NCBI GenBank assembly: GCA_964016415.1 | Contig: OZ024666.1 | Coordinates: forward strand, 1,531,310-1,595,309 | Direction of reading: 5' to 3' | DNA: 64,000 nucleotides | Origin: Erwinia sp. | GTDB lineage: Bacteria; Pseudomonadota; Gammaproteobacteria; Enterobacterales; Enterobacteriaceae | Shown: one piece after another, positions 30,191-40,578 of the stretch | How the letters are laid out: each line of letters opens with the position of its first letter | Position numbering within the stretch: position 1 is the stretch's first letter | The notes under the pieces: model-generated | The model's database searches: none | What the model was told of the DNA's origin: nothing | What the model saw: only the letters and a program-made list of their open reading frames with translations | Made by a program: the position numbers and the translations under genes

Positions 30191-30584
30191 ATTGATACTA
30201 CGTACCTCTGACTGACAACCACTCGCTCAGGGTACGCAGCGTTTCTCTTTTGCGCCACATTATCGCCGTTCTGTCACATTTTTAGTGTATAAATTTCATC
30301 AGTATCATGTGATAATTAGCCTACTAAGAATAAGTTATTCAATAGGGGCAATGACTCTTTATACTGGGAAAATCGGTGTCGTCGTCCAGTTCATTGCTCT
30401 GATTGATTATTACAATTTTATTTTTCTGGTCTTTGTCTGCGTGGCTGTTTGACCTGTTTAGATTTTATTTCATTCCTCTGAAAACCTGATGTTAGCCACA
30501 GGGTTTCGCCCTCACCCTGTGCAACGTCATAGTCCTGCAAGTTTGATGCTCGCAGATTTTATTGGCACGGGTGATGGAGCAATT
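30191..30584 (+). promoter_or_regulatory. cfa promoter and leader region
   Basis: About 395 bases before cfa. A TATACT -10-like hexamer lies at 30360-30365. In E. coli cfa has a distal sigma-70 and a proximal sigma-S promoter and a long leader that is a target of small RNAs. No coding sequence is supported; the in-frame extension of cfa to 30489 lacks family likeness. Confidence 0.45.
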
Positions 30585-31733
30585 ATGAGTTCATCTTGTT
30601 TAGAAGAAGTAGGTCTGGAAGAAAACCACTGGTATCGGATTGTCGAAGAGATGCTCAGCACAGCCGATATTGTCATTAACGGCACAAGAGCGTGGGACTT
30701 TAAAGTTCGTCACAGTGCATTGTTCAAACGTATTCTGCAGCAAGGTTCACTAGGTCTTGGTGAAAGCTACATGGCCGGCTGGTGGGAATGCGACAGACTG
30801 GACATTTTTTTCCATCGCGTACTGCAGGCAAAATTAGATCAGCAACTTCCCCATCATTTCAAAGATACTCTCCGCGTACTTGCGGCACGTCTGGTCAACC
30901 ATCAAACGAAACAACGGGCCTGGCAAGTGGGAAAAGCACATTATGATTTGGGTAATGATCTTTTCAGTCTGATGCTCGATCCCTATATGCAATACTCTTG
31001 TGGTTACTGGCACACAGCGCAGACGCTGGAAGAAGCGCAGACTGCTAAACTAAAAATGATCTGCGATAAACTGCAACTTGCACCCGGCATGACACTGCTC
31101 GACATTGGTTGTGGTTGGGGAGGTCTGGCTGAGTATGCCGCTACCCATTACGGCGTCAGTGTTTATGGTGTGACTATTTCAGCCGAGCAGCAAAAACTTG
31201 CCCGCGAGAGGTGTAACGGGCTGGATGTCACGGTGGTACTGGAAGACTACCGTGATCTAAACCGACAATTTGACCGTATCGTCTCAGTCGGCATGTTCGA
31301 GCATGTAGGTCCAAAAAATTATCCGGTCTACTTTGAGGTGGTTGATCGCAATCTCAAACCCGATGGTCTGTTCCTGCTACACACGATTGGCGCGAACAAA
31401 ACTGATGAAAATGTGGATCCCTGGATTGAGAAATATATTTTCCCAAATGGTTGTTTGCCCTCAGTAAGACAAATCGCTGAAGTACATGAAAAGCACTTCG
31501 TTGTCGAAGACTGGCACAATTTCGGTGCAGACTATGATCTGACATTGATGGCATGGTATCAGCGGTTTCTCGCCGCATGGCCACAACTCTCGACTCGTTA
31601 TGATGAGCGATTTCGCCGTATGTTCAGCTACTACCTGAATGCCTGTGCTGGTGCCTTCCGCGCCAGAGATATTCAACTCTGGCAGATTGTCTTCAGTCGT
31701 GGATTTGAAGGCGGATTACGCGTGCCGCACTGA
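30585..31733 (+). CDS. cfa: Cyclopropane-fatty-acyl-phospholipid synthase
   Basis: A 382-residue SAM-dependent enzyme, the same length as in E. coli. It adds a methylene group to unsaturated acyl chains of membrane lipids, mainly in stationary phase and acid stress. The SAM motif (LLDIGCGWGGLAEYAA) lies near residue 170, with catalytic-domain stretches KAHYDLGNDLFSLMLDP and GMFEHVGPKNYPVYF. The ATG at 30585 is preceded by GGAG and matches the family start MSSSC. The protein peripherally binds the inner membrane. Intact. Confidence 0.96.
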   Translation: MSSSCLEEVGLEENHWYRIVEEMLSTADIVINGTRAWDFKVRHSALFKRILQQGSLGLGESYMAGWWECDRLDIFFHRVLQAKLDQQLPHHFKDTLRVLAARLVNHQTKQRAWQVGKAHYDLGNDLFSLMLDPYMQYSCGYWHTAQTLEEAQTAKLKMICDKLQLAPGMTLLDIGCGWGGLAEYAATHYGVSVYGVTISAEQQKLARERCNGLDVTVVLEDYRDLNRQFDRIVSVGMFEHVGPKNYPVYFEVVDRNLKPDGLFLLHTIGANKTDENVDPWIEKYIFPNGCLPSVRQIAEVHEKHFVVEDWHNFGADYDLTLMAWYQRFLAAWPQLSTRYDERFRRMFSYYLNACAGAFRARDIQLWQIVFSRGFEGGLRVPH

Positions 31734-31735
31734 TT

Positions 31736-31765
31736 GTCATCACCGGCCTGATGGCCGGTGATGAC
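31736..31765. terminator. Bidirectional hairpin between cfa and ribE
   Basis: Perfect 13-bp inverted repeat GTCATCACCGGCC / GGCCGGTGATGAC with a TGAT loop fills the gap between the convergent stops of cfa and ribE. There is no T tract, but position and strength suggest a shared terminator. Confidence 0.65.
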
Positions 31766-31769
31766 TTGC

Positions 31770-32396
31770 TCAGGAGGAGAGCAAACCCTCGCGCTTCTCC
31801 AGCACACGTTCCACTGTATCCACTATCGCCTGAGTATGAGGATCAATCTCAATATTGACACTGCCTCCTAACTTTTTACTGCCAAGCGTAGTTCGTGACA
31901 AAGTTTCGGGGATCAGATGAACGCAAAATTTGCTACTGGTGACTTCGCCTACTGTCAGACTGATACCATCAATCCCTATGAATCCTTTGTGCAGAATGTA
32001 CTTCATCAAGGCAGCATCTGCCGGTTTAAACCAAACCTCTCGGTTATGTTCTGCACTGACAATTTTGGTGATGACGGCTGTAGCCATAATATGACCTGAC
32101 ATCAAATGTCCACCAATCTCATCACTGAATTTTGCCGCGCGCTCTACATTAACGCTATCGCCGACTACCAGTTCTCCTAAGTTGGTCAGTCTTAGTGTCT
32201 CTTTGATCAAGTCGAAACTGACGCTGTCACCTTCAATCTCTGTAACCGTGAGACAGCAACCATTATGCGCAACGGAGGCACCAGGAATAAGATCTGGCAA
32301 TAACTCAACAGGTAACCTCAGGGTATGACGGCGAAAATTGGGGTGTGTTTCGATTTCCAGCACCTCTGCAGTGCCCTGTACTATTCCGGTGAACAT
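31770..32396 (-). CDS. ribE: Riboflavin synthase alpha chain
   Basis: A 208-residue enzyme made of two homologous lumazine-binding halves. It begins MFTGIVQGTAEVLEIE and the second half begins near residue 98 (HLMSGHIMATAVI). Two lumazine molecules are dismutated to riboflavin. SLTV stretches occur in both halves (CCLTVTEI and ISLTVGEV). It is called ribC in older E. coli literature and is divergent from mdtK as there. I see no FMN riboswitch in its upstream region. Confidence 0.95.
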   Translation of the reverse strand: MFTGIVQGTAEVLEIETHPNFRRHTLRLPVELLPDLIPGASVAHNGCCLTVTEIEGDSVSFDLIKETLRLTNLGELVVGDSVNVERAAKFSDEIGGHLMSGHIMATAVITKIVSAEHNREVWFKPADAALMKYILHKGFIGIDGISLTVGEVTSSKFCVHLIPETLSRTTLGSKKLGGSVNIEIDPHTQAIVDTVERVLEKREGLLSS

Positions 32397-32623
32397 GATC
32401 TGCTCCGACTCCCGTTGTTCAATATTCTGTTAGTGTGCCTTGTCTTTGGCTTAAAACCAACTTTTGTGAGCTTTAATTTTCCCGAACATCTCGTTTTTTA
32501 ATGTAGGTTTAGATTGGTTATTTATGCCAGCCAGATTACACTATGTCTGACTGTAGTGCTTGTCATATCGCCTAATCACTACATTACCTCCTTCCCTCTT
32601 CTTATTGAAAAACAGGTGTTTTT

Positions 32624-34000
32624 GTGCAGAAGTACCTCAATGAAGCACGGCAGCTTATTATTCTTGCTATCCCGGTCATGCTGGCGCAAGTGGCTCAAAC
32701 AGCAATGGGATTTGTTGACACAGTTATGGCAGGCTCAGTCAGTGCAACTGATATGGCAGCAGTGGCAGTTGGCACCTCTATCTGGCTTCCGGCAATCCTT
32801 TTTGGTCATGGACTCTTGCTCTCTTTAACCCCGGTAGTTGCACAATATAATGGTTCCGGACAACGTCACCGCATAGCCCATCAAATACATCAGGGCTACT
32901 GGCTTGCAGCTCTGGTGTCCGTCATCATTATGCTGGCACTTTATCATTCGGGTTTTCTTATCCAACACATGCAGCGTAACAATGATCCGCTGCTCGCTGA
33001 AAAAGCACAAGGTTACCTTCGAGCCATGTTATGGGGGGCTCCGGGATATCTTTTATTTCAGGTTGCGCGTAATCAGTGTGAAGGGCTCTCTCACACCATG
33101 CCCGGAATGATAATGGGGTTTATTGGTCTGCTGGTGAATATTCCCCTCAATACGGTTTTCATTTATGGGCATTTCGGTATGCCGGCACTCGGTGGGGTCG
33201 GTTGTGGTGTAGCCACAGCCTCGGTTTACTGGGTCATGTTTATTGCGATGAAGCTCTGGCTCAGGAAGGCCGCTTTTGTGCGTGATATCCGCACAGAAAA
33301 GCTCTTCAGCCCACCCGATTTTATCATCCTCAAACGGTTATGTACGCTGGGCCTTCCTGTCGCCCTCGCGCTGTTTTTTGAAGTGACATTATTTGCGGTG
33401 GTCGCCCTTCTTCTGATGCCAACAGGCGTGACTAACGTAGCAGGTCATCAAATTGCACTGAATTTTAGTTCACTGATGTTTGTGCTGCCGCTGTCACTCG
33501 GCGTGGCAACGACCATCCGCATTGGTTTTCGACTCGGACAAGGCTCTGTCGAGACTGCAAGTATCGCCGCATGGAGCGCACAGGGAGTCGGTATTGCGCT
33601 TGCACTGACGACAGCCACCCTCACCATCATTTTCCGTCAGGACATTGCTCTGCTGTATAGTGATGCTCCCGAGGTCGTCAGCCTCGCCGCTGACCTGATG
33701 TTACTCGCGGCTATTTACCAATTGTCCGATTCTATCCAGGTGATCGGCAGTGGCATCCTGCGTGGATACAAAGATACTCGCGCTATTTTCTTCATTACTT
33801 TCATCGCTTACTGGATATTAGGACTCCCCATTGGTTATCTGTTAGCACTGACAGACTGGCTGGTGCCTGCGATGGGGCCGGCAGGTTTCTGGACAGGTTT
33901 CATTATTGGTCTTACTTGTGCTGCTATTATGATGGTCTGGCGTATGCGATATCTGCAACATCAACCGGCTAGCATAACCTTGCAACGTGCCGCACGTTGA
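32624..34000 (+). CDS. mdtK: MATE-family multidrug efflux pump MdtK
   Basis: A 458-residue inner-membrane protein with 12 hydrophobic segments in two six-helix halves, close to E. coli MdtK (NorM, 457). The conserved start ([20 protein letters not shown]) and the MATE motif GFVDTVMAG near residue 34 are present. It exports fluoroquinolones, cationic dyes and some dipeptides using Na+ or H+. The start codon GTG/TTG region at 32624 gives the family N-terminus. It precedes the tRNA-Val cluster as in E. coli. Confidence 0.94.
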   Translation: MQKYLNEARQLIILAIPVMLAQVAQTAMGFVDTVMAGSVSATDMAAVAVGTSIWLPAILFGHGLLLSLTPVVAQYNGSGQRHRIAHQIHQGYWLAALVSVIIMLALYHSGFLIQHMQRNNDPLLAEKAQGYLRAMLWGAPGYLLFQVARNQCEGLSHTMPGMIMGFIGLLVNIPLNTVFIYGHFGMPALGGVGCGVATASVYWVMFIAMKLWLRKAAFVRDIRTEKLFSPPDFIILKRLCTLGLPVALALFFEVTLFAVVALLLMPTGVTNVAGHQIALNFSSLMFVLPLSLGVATTIRIGFRLGQGSVETASIAAWSAQGVGIALALTTATLTIIFRQDIALLYSDAPEVVSLAADLMLLAAIYQLSDSIQVIGSGILRGYKDTRAIFFITFIAYWILGLPIGYLLALTDWLVPAMGPAGFWTGFIIGLTCAAIMMVWRMRYLQHQPASITLQRAAR

Positions 34001-34151
34001 TGAGTCGTAGAAAAGATGCGCAATGAACGGCTATTTTTTCTGCTTCTGTACGGTTGAGCTACCATTATGCGGAAAAAAGCGCGATTTTTCCTTGCCAGCA
34101 CCATTGGCTGTCGTTAATATTCGTTCCCGATGTCATCTGTGGCAGCGGTTT

Positions 34152-34228
34152 GCGTTCTTAGCTCAGTTGGTTAGAGCACCACCTTGACATGGTGGGGGTC
34201 GGAGGTTCGAGTCCTCTAGAACGCACCA
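34152..34228 (+). tRNA. tRNA-Val (GAC), copy 1
   Basis: A 77-nt tRNA with acceptor stem GCGTTCT / AGAACGC, anticodon loop CTTGACATG (GAC) and encoded CCA. It lies after mdtK, where E. coli has valV and valW. Its sequence is identical to copy 3 (34312-34388). Confidence 0.97.
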
Positions 34229-34232
34229 CTTT

Positions 34233-34309
34233 GCGACCGTAGCTCAGTTGGTTAGAGCACCACCTTGACATGGTGGGGGTCGGTGGTTCGAGTCCACTCG
34301 GTCGCACCA
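34233..34309 (+). tRNA. tRNA-Val (GAC), copy 2
   Basis: A 77-nt tRNA with acceptor stem GCGACCG / CGGTCGC and a T stem (GGTGG / CCACT) different from copies 1 and 3, while the D arm, anticodon arm (GAC) and CCA end are the same. It is separated from copy 1 by four bases and from copy 3 by two. Confidence 0.97.
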
Positions 34310-34311
34310 TT

Positions 34312-34388
34312 GCGTTCTTAGCTCAGTTGGTTAGAGCACCACCTTGACATGGTGGGGGTCGGAGGTTCGAGTCCTCTAGAACGCACCA
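34312..34388 (+). tRNA. tRNA-Val (GAC), copy 3
   Basis: Base-for-base identical to copy 1, including the acceptor and T stems and CCA. The three genes are so close that they must be processed from one transcript. Confidence 0.97.
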
Positions 34389-34794
34389 CATCAATGCAAC
34401 AACCTCATTCGATCCCTTTTCCCACCTTTAGCAACGCTGAAAACAGCTTTAATTTAGTACTTTATTGTAAAAGTCTGATCTCACGCAATATACAAAAGCC
34501 ATCTGCTCGGTTTTTTGATTGGTTTTCGTATACTTAGCGACTATAATGCAGAACGTTGTTTCACAATCATGGTTTCAGCGTATGGTATTCAAATTATCTA
34601 AAACAGTTTTCCGTTATGGAACACAGTACCATACCTGTTTACAGCACCTGTTTTTCTCTCCTCTGATATATGTTTGTGCAGTCAACCGTTTTAACAGGCT
34701 GGCTTTGAGCAGCCATAATTTTATCTTCGCGGCCCTCACATCCGCAGCGAAGTTCCTGATCCCTAATTCAACACAACTTAGCAGATAACTCGTC
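34389..34794. other. tRNA-Val trailer and pykF upstream region
   Basis: About 400 bases with no supported gene. It should contain the terminator of the tRNA operon and the pykF promoter. I looked for a Cra (FruR) palindrome as in E. coli pykF and saw only half-site-like GCTGAAA sequences. Confidence 0.45.
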
Positions 34795-36207
34795 ATGAAA
34801 AAGACCAAAATTGTATGTACCATTGGCCCAAAAACCGAATCAGAAGCAATGCTGACTTCACTGCTTGATGCAGGCATGAATGTAATGCGTCTCAACTTCT
34901 CTCACGGCGATTATGAAGAGCACGGGCAGCGTATCGCTAACCTGCGTGCCGTGATGGAAAAAACCGGCCACCAGGCTGCCATCCTGCTGGATACCAAAGG
35001 TCCGGAAATTCGCACCATCAAGCTGGCCGGTGGCAACGATGTCAGTCTGAAAGCCGGACAAAAATTCACTTTCACTACAGATCAATCTGTCATTGGCGAT
35101 GAAACCTGCGTTGCGGTCACTTATGCGGGATTTGCTAATGATCTGCGCATTGGTAATACCGTACTGGTTGATGATGGCCTGATCGGCATGGAAGTTATTG
35201 AAGTTACGGAAAATACTGTTGTTTGTACGGTACTGAATAATGGTGAGCTGGGTGAAAATAAAGGCGTTAACCTGCCTGGCGTTTCTATCCAGTTACCTGC
35301 TTTGGCAGAAAAAGATAAGCGCGACCTTATTTTTGGTTGTGAGCAAGGTGTTGATTTCGTTGCTGCCTCTTTCATTCGTAAACGTTCCGACGTGCTTGAA
35401 ATTCGTGAGCATCTCAAAGCCAACGGCGGCGAACATATCCAAATCATCTCAAAAATTGAAAACCAGGAAGGTTTGAACAATTTTGACGAAATTCTTGATG
35501 CTTCTGACGGCATCATGGTAGCGCGTGGTGACCTTGGGGTAGAGATACCTGTTGAAGAAGTTATTTTCGCTCAGAAGATGATGATCAAGAAGTGTAACCG
35601 TGCACGTAAAGTTGTTATTACTGCCACACAAATGCTCGACTCAATGATCAAAAACCCGCGCCCTACTCGTGCAGAAGCCGGTGATGTCGCCAATGCCATT
35701 CTCGATGGTACCGATGCTGTGATGCTGTCAGGTGAAAGTGCTAAAGGTAAGTATCCGCTTGAATCCGTCACCATCATGGCGACTATCTGTGAGCGCACTG
35801 ATCGCGTTATGAAGAGCCGTATCGATGCACAGGTAGAAAACCGTAAAATGCGCATCACAGAAGCTGTTTGCCGTGGTGCTGTAGAAACCGCGGAAAATCT
35901 GGAAGCACCGATTATCGTAGTCGCTACTGAAGGTGGAAAATCAGCAAAAGCTGTACGTAAATACTTCCCTAATGCCATCATCCTTGCCCTGACGACCAAT
36001 CAACAAACTGCCCGTCAGTTGATCCTGACTAAAGGTGTAGTCACTAAAGTTGTTGACCAGTTTGGTTCAACAGACGATTTCTACCGTGTTGGTAAAGAAA
36101 TCGCACTCGCCAGTGAGTATGCTCAAAAAGGCGATGTTGTCGTGATGGTCTCTGGTGCACTGGTTCCAAGTGGCACTACCAATACCGCTTCAGTTCACGT
36201 TTTATAA
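34795..36207 (+). CDS. pykF: Pyruvate kinase I (fructose 1,6-bisphosphate activated)
   Basis: A 470-residue enzyme, the same length as E. coli PykF. It transfers phosphate from phosphoenolpyruvate to ADP, the last step of glycolysis. The N-terminal [14 protein letters not shown], the catalytic lysine region [12 protein letters not shown] (about residue 220) and the signature [12 protein letters not shown] near 245 are present. It ends VHVL as expected for type I. Codon use is that of a highly expressed gene. A clear terminator follows at 36233. Confidence 0.97.
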   Translation: MKKTKIVCTIGPKTESEAMLTSLLDAGMNVMRLNFSHGDYEEHGQRIANLRAVMEKTGHQAAILLDTKGPEIRTIKLAGGNDVSLKAGQKFTFTTDQSVIGDETCVAVTYAGFANDLRIGNTVLVDDGLIGMEVIEVTENTVVCTVLNNGELGENKGVNLPGVSIQLPALAEKDKRDLIFGCEQGVDFVAASFIRKRSDVLEIREHLKANGGEHIQIISKIENQEGLNNFDEILDASDGIMVARGDLGVEIPVEEVIFAQKMMIKKCNRARKVVITATQMLDSMIKNPRPTRAEAGDVANAILDGTDAVMLSGESAKGKYPLESVTIMATICERTDRVMKSRIDAQVENRKMRITEAVCRGAVETAENLEAPIIVVATEGGKSAKAVRKYFPNAIILALTTNQQTARQLILTKGVVTKVVDQFGSTDDFYRVGKEIALASEYAQKGDVVVMVSGALVPSGTTNTASVHVL

Positions 36208-36232
36208 TTAAAAACAGTATCTGAATGTAAAC

Positions 36233-36254
36233 ACGCCTCGTTGAGGCGTTTTTT
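36233..36254 (+). terminator. pykF terminator
   Basis: Stem ACGCCTC / GAGGCGT with a three-base GTT loop, followed directly by TTTTTT, 25 bases after the stop codon. Confidence 0.85.
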
Positions 36255-36437
36255 ATTTGTCTTCGTCATTGCGCCATACCCATTTTTTAGCATTAAGAGT
36301 GCCAGTAAAAGTGATTTTTATTTCTGCAGTTCTATAACTAAAAAATGTGCTTTCGCCCATTATTGTACTCTTTAATCTAAAAGCGGTGTAAGTTTGAGCG
36401 AACAATCAAAATTCCGCACTTAACCATCAAAAATATA

Positions 36438-36467
36438 TTCTCATTAGAAAAAACTTTGTGTAATACT
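36438..36467 (+). promoter_or_regulatory. lpp promoter
   Basis: A -10 TAATACT (36461-36467) with a TTCTCA -35 at 17-base spacing. The following leader CTACATGGAGATTAACTCAA and GAGGGTATTAATA up to the lpp ATG are almost the same as the E. coli lpp promoter and leader. The rest of 36255-36437 is A+T-rich and holds no gene. Confidence 0.8.
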
Positions 36468-36511
36468 TATCAGGCTACATGGAGATTAACTCAATCTAGA
36501 GGGTATTAATA

Positions 36512-36748
36512 ATGAATCGTACTAAACTGGTACTGGGCGCGGTAGTTCTGGCTTCAACTATGCTGGCAGGTTGTGCAAACAACACTAAACTGGATCAGCT
36601 TTCTTCTGACGTTCAGACTCTGAACGCCAAAGTTGACCAGCTGAGCGGTGATGTGAACGCAATGCGTTCTGACGTTCAGGCAGCTAAAGACGACGCAGCT
36701 CGTGCTAACCAGCGTCTGGACAACCAGACTCGTTCTTACCGTAAATAA
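36512..36748 (+). CDS. lpp: Major outer-membrane lipoprotein Lpp (Braun)
   Basis: A 78-residue prolipoprotein. The signal peptide ends in the lipobox LAGC (Cys21), followed by heptad-repeat coiled coil ([18 protein letters not shown]...) and the C-terminal RSYRK, whose terminal Lys is linked to peptidoglycan. It tethers the outer membrane to the wall and is among the most abundant proteins. The ribosome site GAGGG and A+T-rich leader are conserved. In E. coli the L,D-transpeptidase gene ldtE separates lpp from sufE; it is absent here. Confidence 0.97.
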   Translation: MNRTKLVLGAVVLASTMLAGCANNTKLDQLSSDVQTLNAKVDQLSGDVNAMRSDVQAAKDDAARANQRLDNQTRSYRK

Positions 36749-36763
36749 GAACCCTGGTAATGA

Positions 36764-36796
36764 AAAATGGTGCACATCAGTGCGCCATTTTTTTTT
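36764..36796 (+). terminator. lpp terminator
   Basis: A 12-bp stem AAAATGGTGCAC / GTGCGCCATTTT (one G-T pair) with an ATCA loop, followed by a run of T. Typical rho-independent terminator. Confidence 0.92.
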
Positions 36797-36864
36797 ATCC
36801 TGTTTCCAGCAGCTTTTTCTCCCTCTGCTGCTGCTCTGGAAACACGCTAATGCTTTTTAACAGC

Positions 36865-37284
36865 TCAGGTAATCAGGTGTTCAGCTTTTTGCCTGACAGC
36901 CCTTATCATCGCTTCCAGACCCTGTGTACGCGACGGTGTCAGATGGTTAGTCAGCGCCAGTTGTTCGAACCATGGACGGATATCTATCGTCAATAGCTGT
37001 TGTGGACTTAACCCGTGGTACAGAATGATGACGATTGCCACCAATCCTTTGACGATAGCAGCATCACTATCACCCATCAGTTCTGATTCACCGTTACTGT
37101 TGCATGACATCGTGATCCAGACCTGGCTCTGACAACCAGCAATAAGGTTCTCAGATTGGTGCAATGATGGCGTGGCAGCCGGAAGCATAGCGCCCAACTC
37201 GATGATGTAGAGATACTTCTCTTCCCAGTTTGCACAGCGGGAAAAGTTGCGCAGTAGTTTTTCTTTATCCGGCAATGTTGCCAT
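36865..37284 (-). CDS. sufE: Cysteine desulfuration protein SufE
   Basis: A 139-residue sulfur acceptor that takes persulfide from SufS and passes it to the SufBCD scaffold. The acceptor cysteine lies in [11 protein letters not shown] (about residue 51). It is the last gene of the minus-strand suf operon, 27 bases after sufS, with AAGGGAG before the ATG. Length and sequence match E. coli SufE (138). Confidence 0.95.
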   Translation of the reverse strand: MATLPDKEKLLRNFSRCANWEEKYLYIIELGAMLPAATPSLHQSENLIAGCQSQVWITMSCNSNGESELMGDSDAAIVKGLVAIVIILYHGLSPQQLLTIDIRPWFEQLALTNHLTPSRTQGLEAMIRAVRQKAEHLIT

Positions 37285-37311
37285 GGAAACTCCCTTAAAG
37301 ATTGGGGGGCC

Positions 37312-38535
37312 TTAGCCCCCCAACAGATGATGTATACGTTGCAGACCTGCAACCAGCCGATCCACTTCCTCGTGTGTATTATAAAGCACAAAAGAAGCAC
37401 GGCACATTGCCGGGACACCATAGTGCGCCATTAATGGCATAGCGCAGTGATGACCGGTACGAATGGCAATGCCATAGTTATCAAGGAAACTGCCGACATC
37501 ATAAGCATGGTGGTGACCAAGATTGAATGCGATAACACCTGCTCGCTGCTGTGGACCATAGATAACGAGGTCAGGGACAGTGGCAAGCGCCTTCAGTGCG
37601 TAACGCATCAGGCTGGCTTCATAATCAGCGATGTTATCAAGGCTCTGACGATTTACCCACTCTATAGCAGCACCTAACCCGATGATGCCAGCAGTATTAG
37701 GCGATCCAGCTTCAAAACGCCATGGCGCAGCCGCATAGCTTGTGCCATGGGTAAGGCTCACCTCGCTGATCATAGCCCCTCCCCCTTCCCACGGGGGCAT
37801 CACATCCAGCAGCGCCTTTCTCGCAAACAATACTCCGATGCCAGAAGGACCATATAACTTATGTCCGGAAAAGAGGTAAAAATCGCAATCGATCTCTTTT
37901 ACGTCAACACCATGATGCATAACAGCCTGGGCACCATCAACCAGGGTCACCACCCCGGCATTACGGGCTATGGCAACAATATCTCTGACCGGATTAACAG
38001 TTCCCAGCACATTGGAAACCTGAGTGACAGCAAGCAATCGCGTCCGGCTGTCCAGTAGCGCCGGAAGTTTGGCCAGATCTAACTCGCCCTCATCCGTGAG
38101 AGGAATGAAGCGAATTTCCGCACCGGTACGCGCTGCCAGCATCTGCCACGGAACAATGTTCGCGTGGTGCTCCATCTCGGTGATAATAATATTATCACCT
38201 GCACTGACCGCCATGTTTCCCCAGCTATTGGCAACCAGATTGATCCCCTCAGTGGTACCCTTAACGAAGATGATCTCTTCCGGCGTTCCGGCCCCGAGGA
38301 AATCCGCTACAGAGGCGCGAACAGACTCCATCGCTGTCGTTGCGCTGGCGCTAAGCGAATGGATCCCGCGGTGCACAGCAGCATAACCCGTTTCATAAAA
38401 GTGACGCTCAGCATCAATCACGCTTTGCGGTTTTTGTGCACTCGCCGCACTGTCGAGATAGGCGAGCGGATAACCGTTAATCTGTTGCGATAAGACTGGA
38501 AATTGTGCTCTGAGGGCTGTCACATCCAAACTCAT
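37312..38535 (-). CDS. sufS: Cysteine desulfurase SufS
   Basis: A 407-residue class II PLP-dependent cysteine desulfurase. The PLP lysine is in [13 protein letters not shown] (about residue 226) and the catalytic cysteine in [12 protein letters not shown]'s upstream segment PAMCRASF (about 364). It removes sulfur from cysteine for Fe-S clusters made under iron limitation or oxidative stress. It overlaps sufD by four bases (ATGA). Intact, with the family-typical start [15 protein letters not shown]. Confidence 0.95.
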   Translation of the reverse strand: MSLDVTALRAQFPVLSQQINGYPLAYLDSAASAQKPQSVIDAERHFYETGYAAVHRGIHSLSASATTAMESVRASVADFLGAGTPEEIIFVKGTTEGINLVANSWGNMAVSAGDNIIITEMEHHANIVPWQMLAARTGAEIRFIPLTDEGELDLAKLPALLDSRTRLLAVTQVSNVLGTVNPVRDIVAIARNAGVVTLVDGAQAVMHHGVDVKEIDCDFYLFSGHKLYGPSGIGVLFARKALLDVMPPWEGGGAMISEVSLTHGTSYAAAPWRFEAGSPNTAGIIGLGAAIEWVNRQSLDNIADYEASLMRYALKALATVPDLVIYGPQQRAGVIAFNLGHHHAYDVGSFLDNYGIAIRTGHHCAMPLMAHYGVPAMCRASFVLYNTHEEVDRLVAGLQRIHHLLGG

Positions 38536-39806
38536 GCTTGACTCCCGGGAAAGCGCAGTGCAATTCGCTGCATCACGGCGGTTTTCAACGCTTCATCTTC
38601 TATCGCCTCTGTCAGCTCAGCCGCAAACGCATGAACAATCATTTGCTGAGCATCAGCAGCAGCTATTCCGCGTGAACGCAGGTAAAACAGCTGCTCATCG
38701 TCGATTCTCCCGGTGGTCGCACCGTGACTGCACTTCACATCGTCGGCGTAGATTTCAAGCTGGGGTTTGGTATACACCTCGGCACGCTCACCCAATAACA
38801 AGTTGTTATTGGTCATTTGTCCGTCGGTTTTCAATGCGTATTTAGCAACTTTGATCATGCCATTGAACACCGCCCGCCCCTGGTCACGCACAATAGTTTT
38901 ATGCAGTTGCCGGCTCTGGCAGTGGCCGAGGTTATGTTCAAGATAGCTCCGGCTGTCGCAAATCTCATTGCCAACAGGCAGCATCAGGCTGTTGAGTGAT
39001 AACTCGCTACCTTCACCATTCAGCTGCACACTGGTTTGATGACGACAAAGCCCTGCACCAAGCAGAAAACTGTGCGTAGTGACGCGTGAATCCCGGCCGA
39101 TTACAAAATCATTATGTGCAAAATGGACACTGTCCGCGTGCTCAAACGCCAGCTTATAGTTGGTAAGCTGTGCGTTATCGGCAACCGATGCACTGCAGCG
39201 CGCTGTGGTGAAATGACTCCCTCCATGCAGGCTGCAATAGTGTTCGATAACAGTTGCCTGCGCGCCATTCTCAAGATGCAGATGGTGACGATAGCTGACT
39301 GTATTCAGCTTATCCTGCGAATTATGGCTACTGAGGTGCAGCAAATAAAGCGGCTGGGACAGATGACTGTCACAGGCAACACGTATTAACGTTATCTCTT
39401 CCGCGAGACTTTCCGTCAGATGTAAAAAGAACTCTTTCTGTATCGGTGCCGGTAGTGGTTCTGCATTGCCCTGCTCGCTGATTGAGATCCCTTCAGTAAG
39501 CGGGTCACTCAATGCTGCATTAAAACGTCCGTCCACAAAAACAAGACGGATAGCCTCAACAGGTAAGGCTAACTGCTCAAGTTGGTTTCCTGCCAGCGAT
39601 GCGTTAACTGGTCGCTCAAACTGCTGCGAAAGCACGCCATCCAGTGGTGTATACTTCCAGTCTTCATGGCGTGGAGTGGGTATGCCAAGTTGTAACGCCT
39701 GTTCCCAATGCTGTTGGGCCGAATGAGAACGAGCATGCTCTTTATGGATAAAAAGCTGATGCCACTGCTGCAGGCGGCTGTCGTTATTGGTTGGTAAGCC
39801 AGCCAT
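38532..39806 (-). CDS. sufD: Fe-S cluster assembly protein SufD
   Basis: A 424-residue scaffold protein (E. coli 423) with the beta-helix core shared with SufB. The C-terminal stretch [24 protein letters not shown] is the family hallmark. It pairs with SufB and the ATPase SufC in the SufBC2D complex. The ATG at 39806 (MAGLPTNN...) matches the E. coli start and overlaps the end of sufC by 23 bases; the longer frame upstream lies inside sufC. Confidence 0.94.
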   Translation of the reverse strand: MAGLPTNNDSRLQQWHQLFIHKEHARSHSAQQHWEQALQLGIPTPRHEDWKYTPLDGVLSQQFERPVNASLAGNQLEQLALPVEAIRLVFVDGRFNAALSDPLTEGISISEQGNAEPLPAPIQKEFFLHLTESLAEEITLIRVACDSHLSQPLYLLHLSSHNSQDKLNTVSYRHHLHLENGAQATVIEHYCSLHGGSHFTTARCSASVADNAQLTNYKLAFEHADSVHFAHNDFVIGRDSRVTTHSFLLGAGLCRHQTSVQLNGEGSELSLNSLMLPVGNEICDSRSYLEHNLGHCQSRQLHKTIVRDQGRAVFNGMIKVAKYALKTDGQMTNNNLLLGERAEVYTKPQLEIYADDVKCSHGATTGRIDDEQLFYLRSRGIAAADAQQMIVHAFAAELTEAIEDEALKTAVMQRIALRFPGSQA

Positions 39807-40527
39807 AGCCCTGCTCCTCAAGTTGTTTAACCAAGGTAAAATCGCCCGATTTGACAATACGCCCCTGATAGAGGACATGCACATGATCCGGCTTGATGTA
39901 ATCCAGAATGCGCTGGTAGTGCGTTACAATAATAAATGCACGCTTACCATCCCGCAGGCTGTTAACACCATTAGACACGATTTTTAATGCATCAATATCC
40001 AGACCTGAATCGGTTTCATCAAGGATGCACAATTCAGGCTCCAGTGCCGCCATTTGCAAAATGTCATTCCGCTTTTTTTCACCACCAGAAAAGCCTACAT
40101 TGACTGAGCGAGTCAGCAGATCTTCCGGCATATTCAAAAGCTGAATTTTATCTTCGATAAAGTCCTGGAAATCGAAGCGATCGAGCGCTGATTGTTCACG
40201 GTATTTGCGTACCGCGTTGACTGCTGTTTGTAAAAAAAACTGATTGCTGACTCCCGGGATTTCGACGGGGTATTGAAAAGCCATGAAGATGCCCTCTCCC
40301 GCGCGTTCTTCCGGCGATAACTCCAGCAAATCTTTACCACGAAAAGAGACACTACCACCCGTGACTTCATACTCTTCGCGACCGGCCAGTGTCGCTGAAA
40401 GTGTACTTTTACCTGATCCATTGGGACCCATAATGGCATGAACTTCACCGGGTTTGACCTCAAGGTTCAGACCGCGAAGGATCTCTTTGTCTTCAATGCT
40501 GACTTGCAGATTTTTTATACTTAACAT
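39784..40527 (-). CDS. sufC: Fe-S cluster assembly ATPase SufC
   Basis: A 247-residue ABC-type ATPase without a membrane domain. Walker A (GPNGSGKSTL, about residue 33), signature (VGFSGGEKKRNDI, about 143) and Walker B (LCILDETDSGLD, about 167) are all seen, with the DETDS variant typical of SufC. It drives shape changes in SufBD during cluster assembly. The start MLSIKNLQVS at 40527 matches E. coli; a frame extension of nine codons is unlikely. Confidence 0.95.
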   Translation of the reverse strand: MLSIKNLQVSIEDKEILRGLNLEVKPGEVHAIMGPNGSGKSTLSATLAGREEYEVTGGSVSFRGKDLLELSPEERAGEGIFMAFQYPVEIPGVSNQFFLQTAVNAVRKYREQSALDRFDFQDFIEDKIQLLNMPEDLLTRSVNVGFSGGEKKRNDILQMAALEPELCILDETDSGLDIDALKIVSNGVNSLRDGKRAFIIVTHYQRILDYIKPDHVHVLYQGRIVKSGDFTLVKQLEEQGYGWLTNQ

Positions 40528-40578
40528 TTTCATTCCTGGTGGTGCCGTTTGCACCGACGATGGTCGCCTGTATGCGTT

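Noticed and set aside
32397..32623. Possible FMN riboswitch upstream of ribE or mdtK
   Set aside because: The conserved RFN-element core sequences are not visible; in enterobacteria this riboswitch precedes ribB instead.
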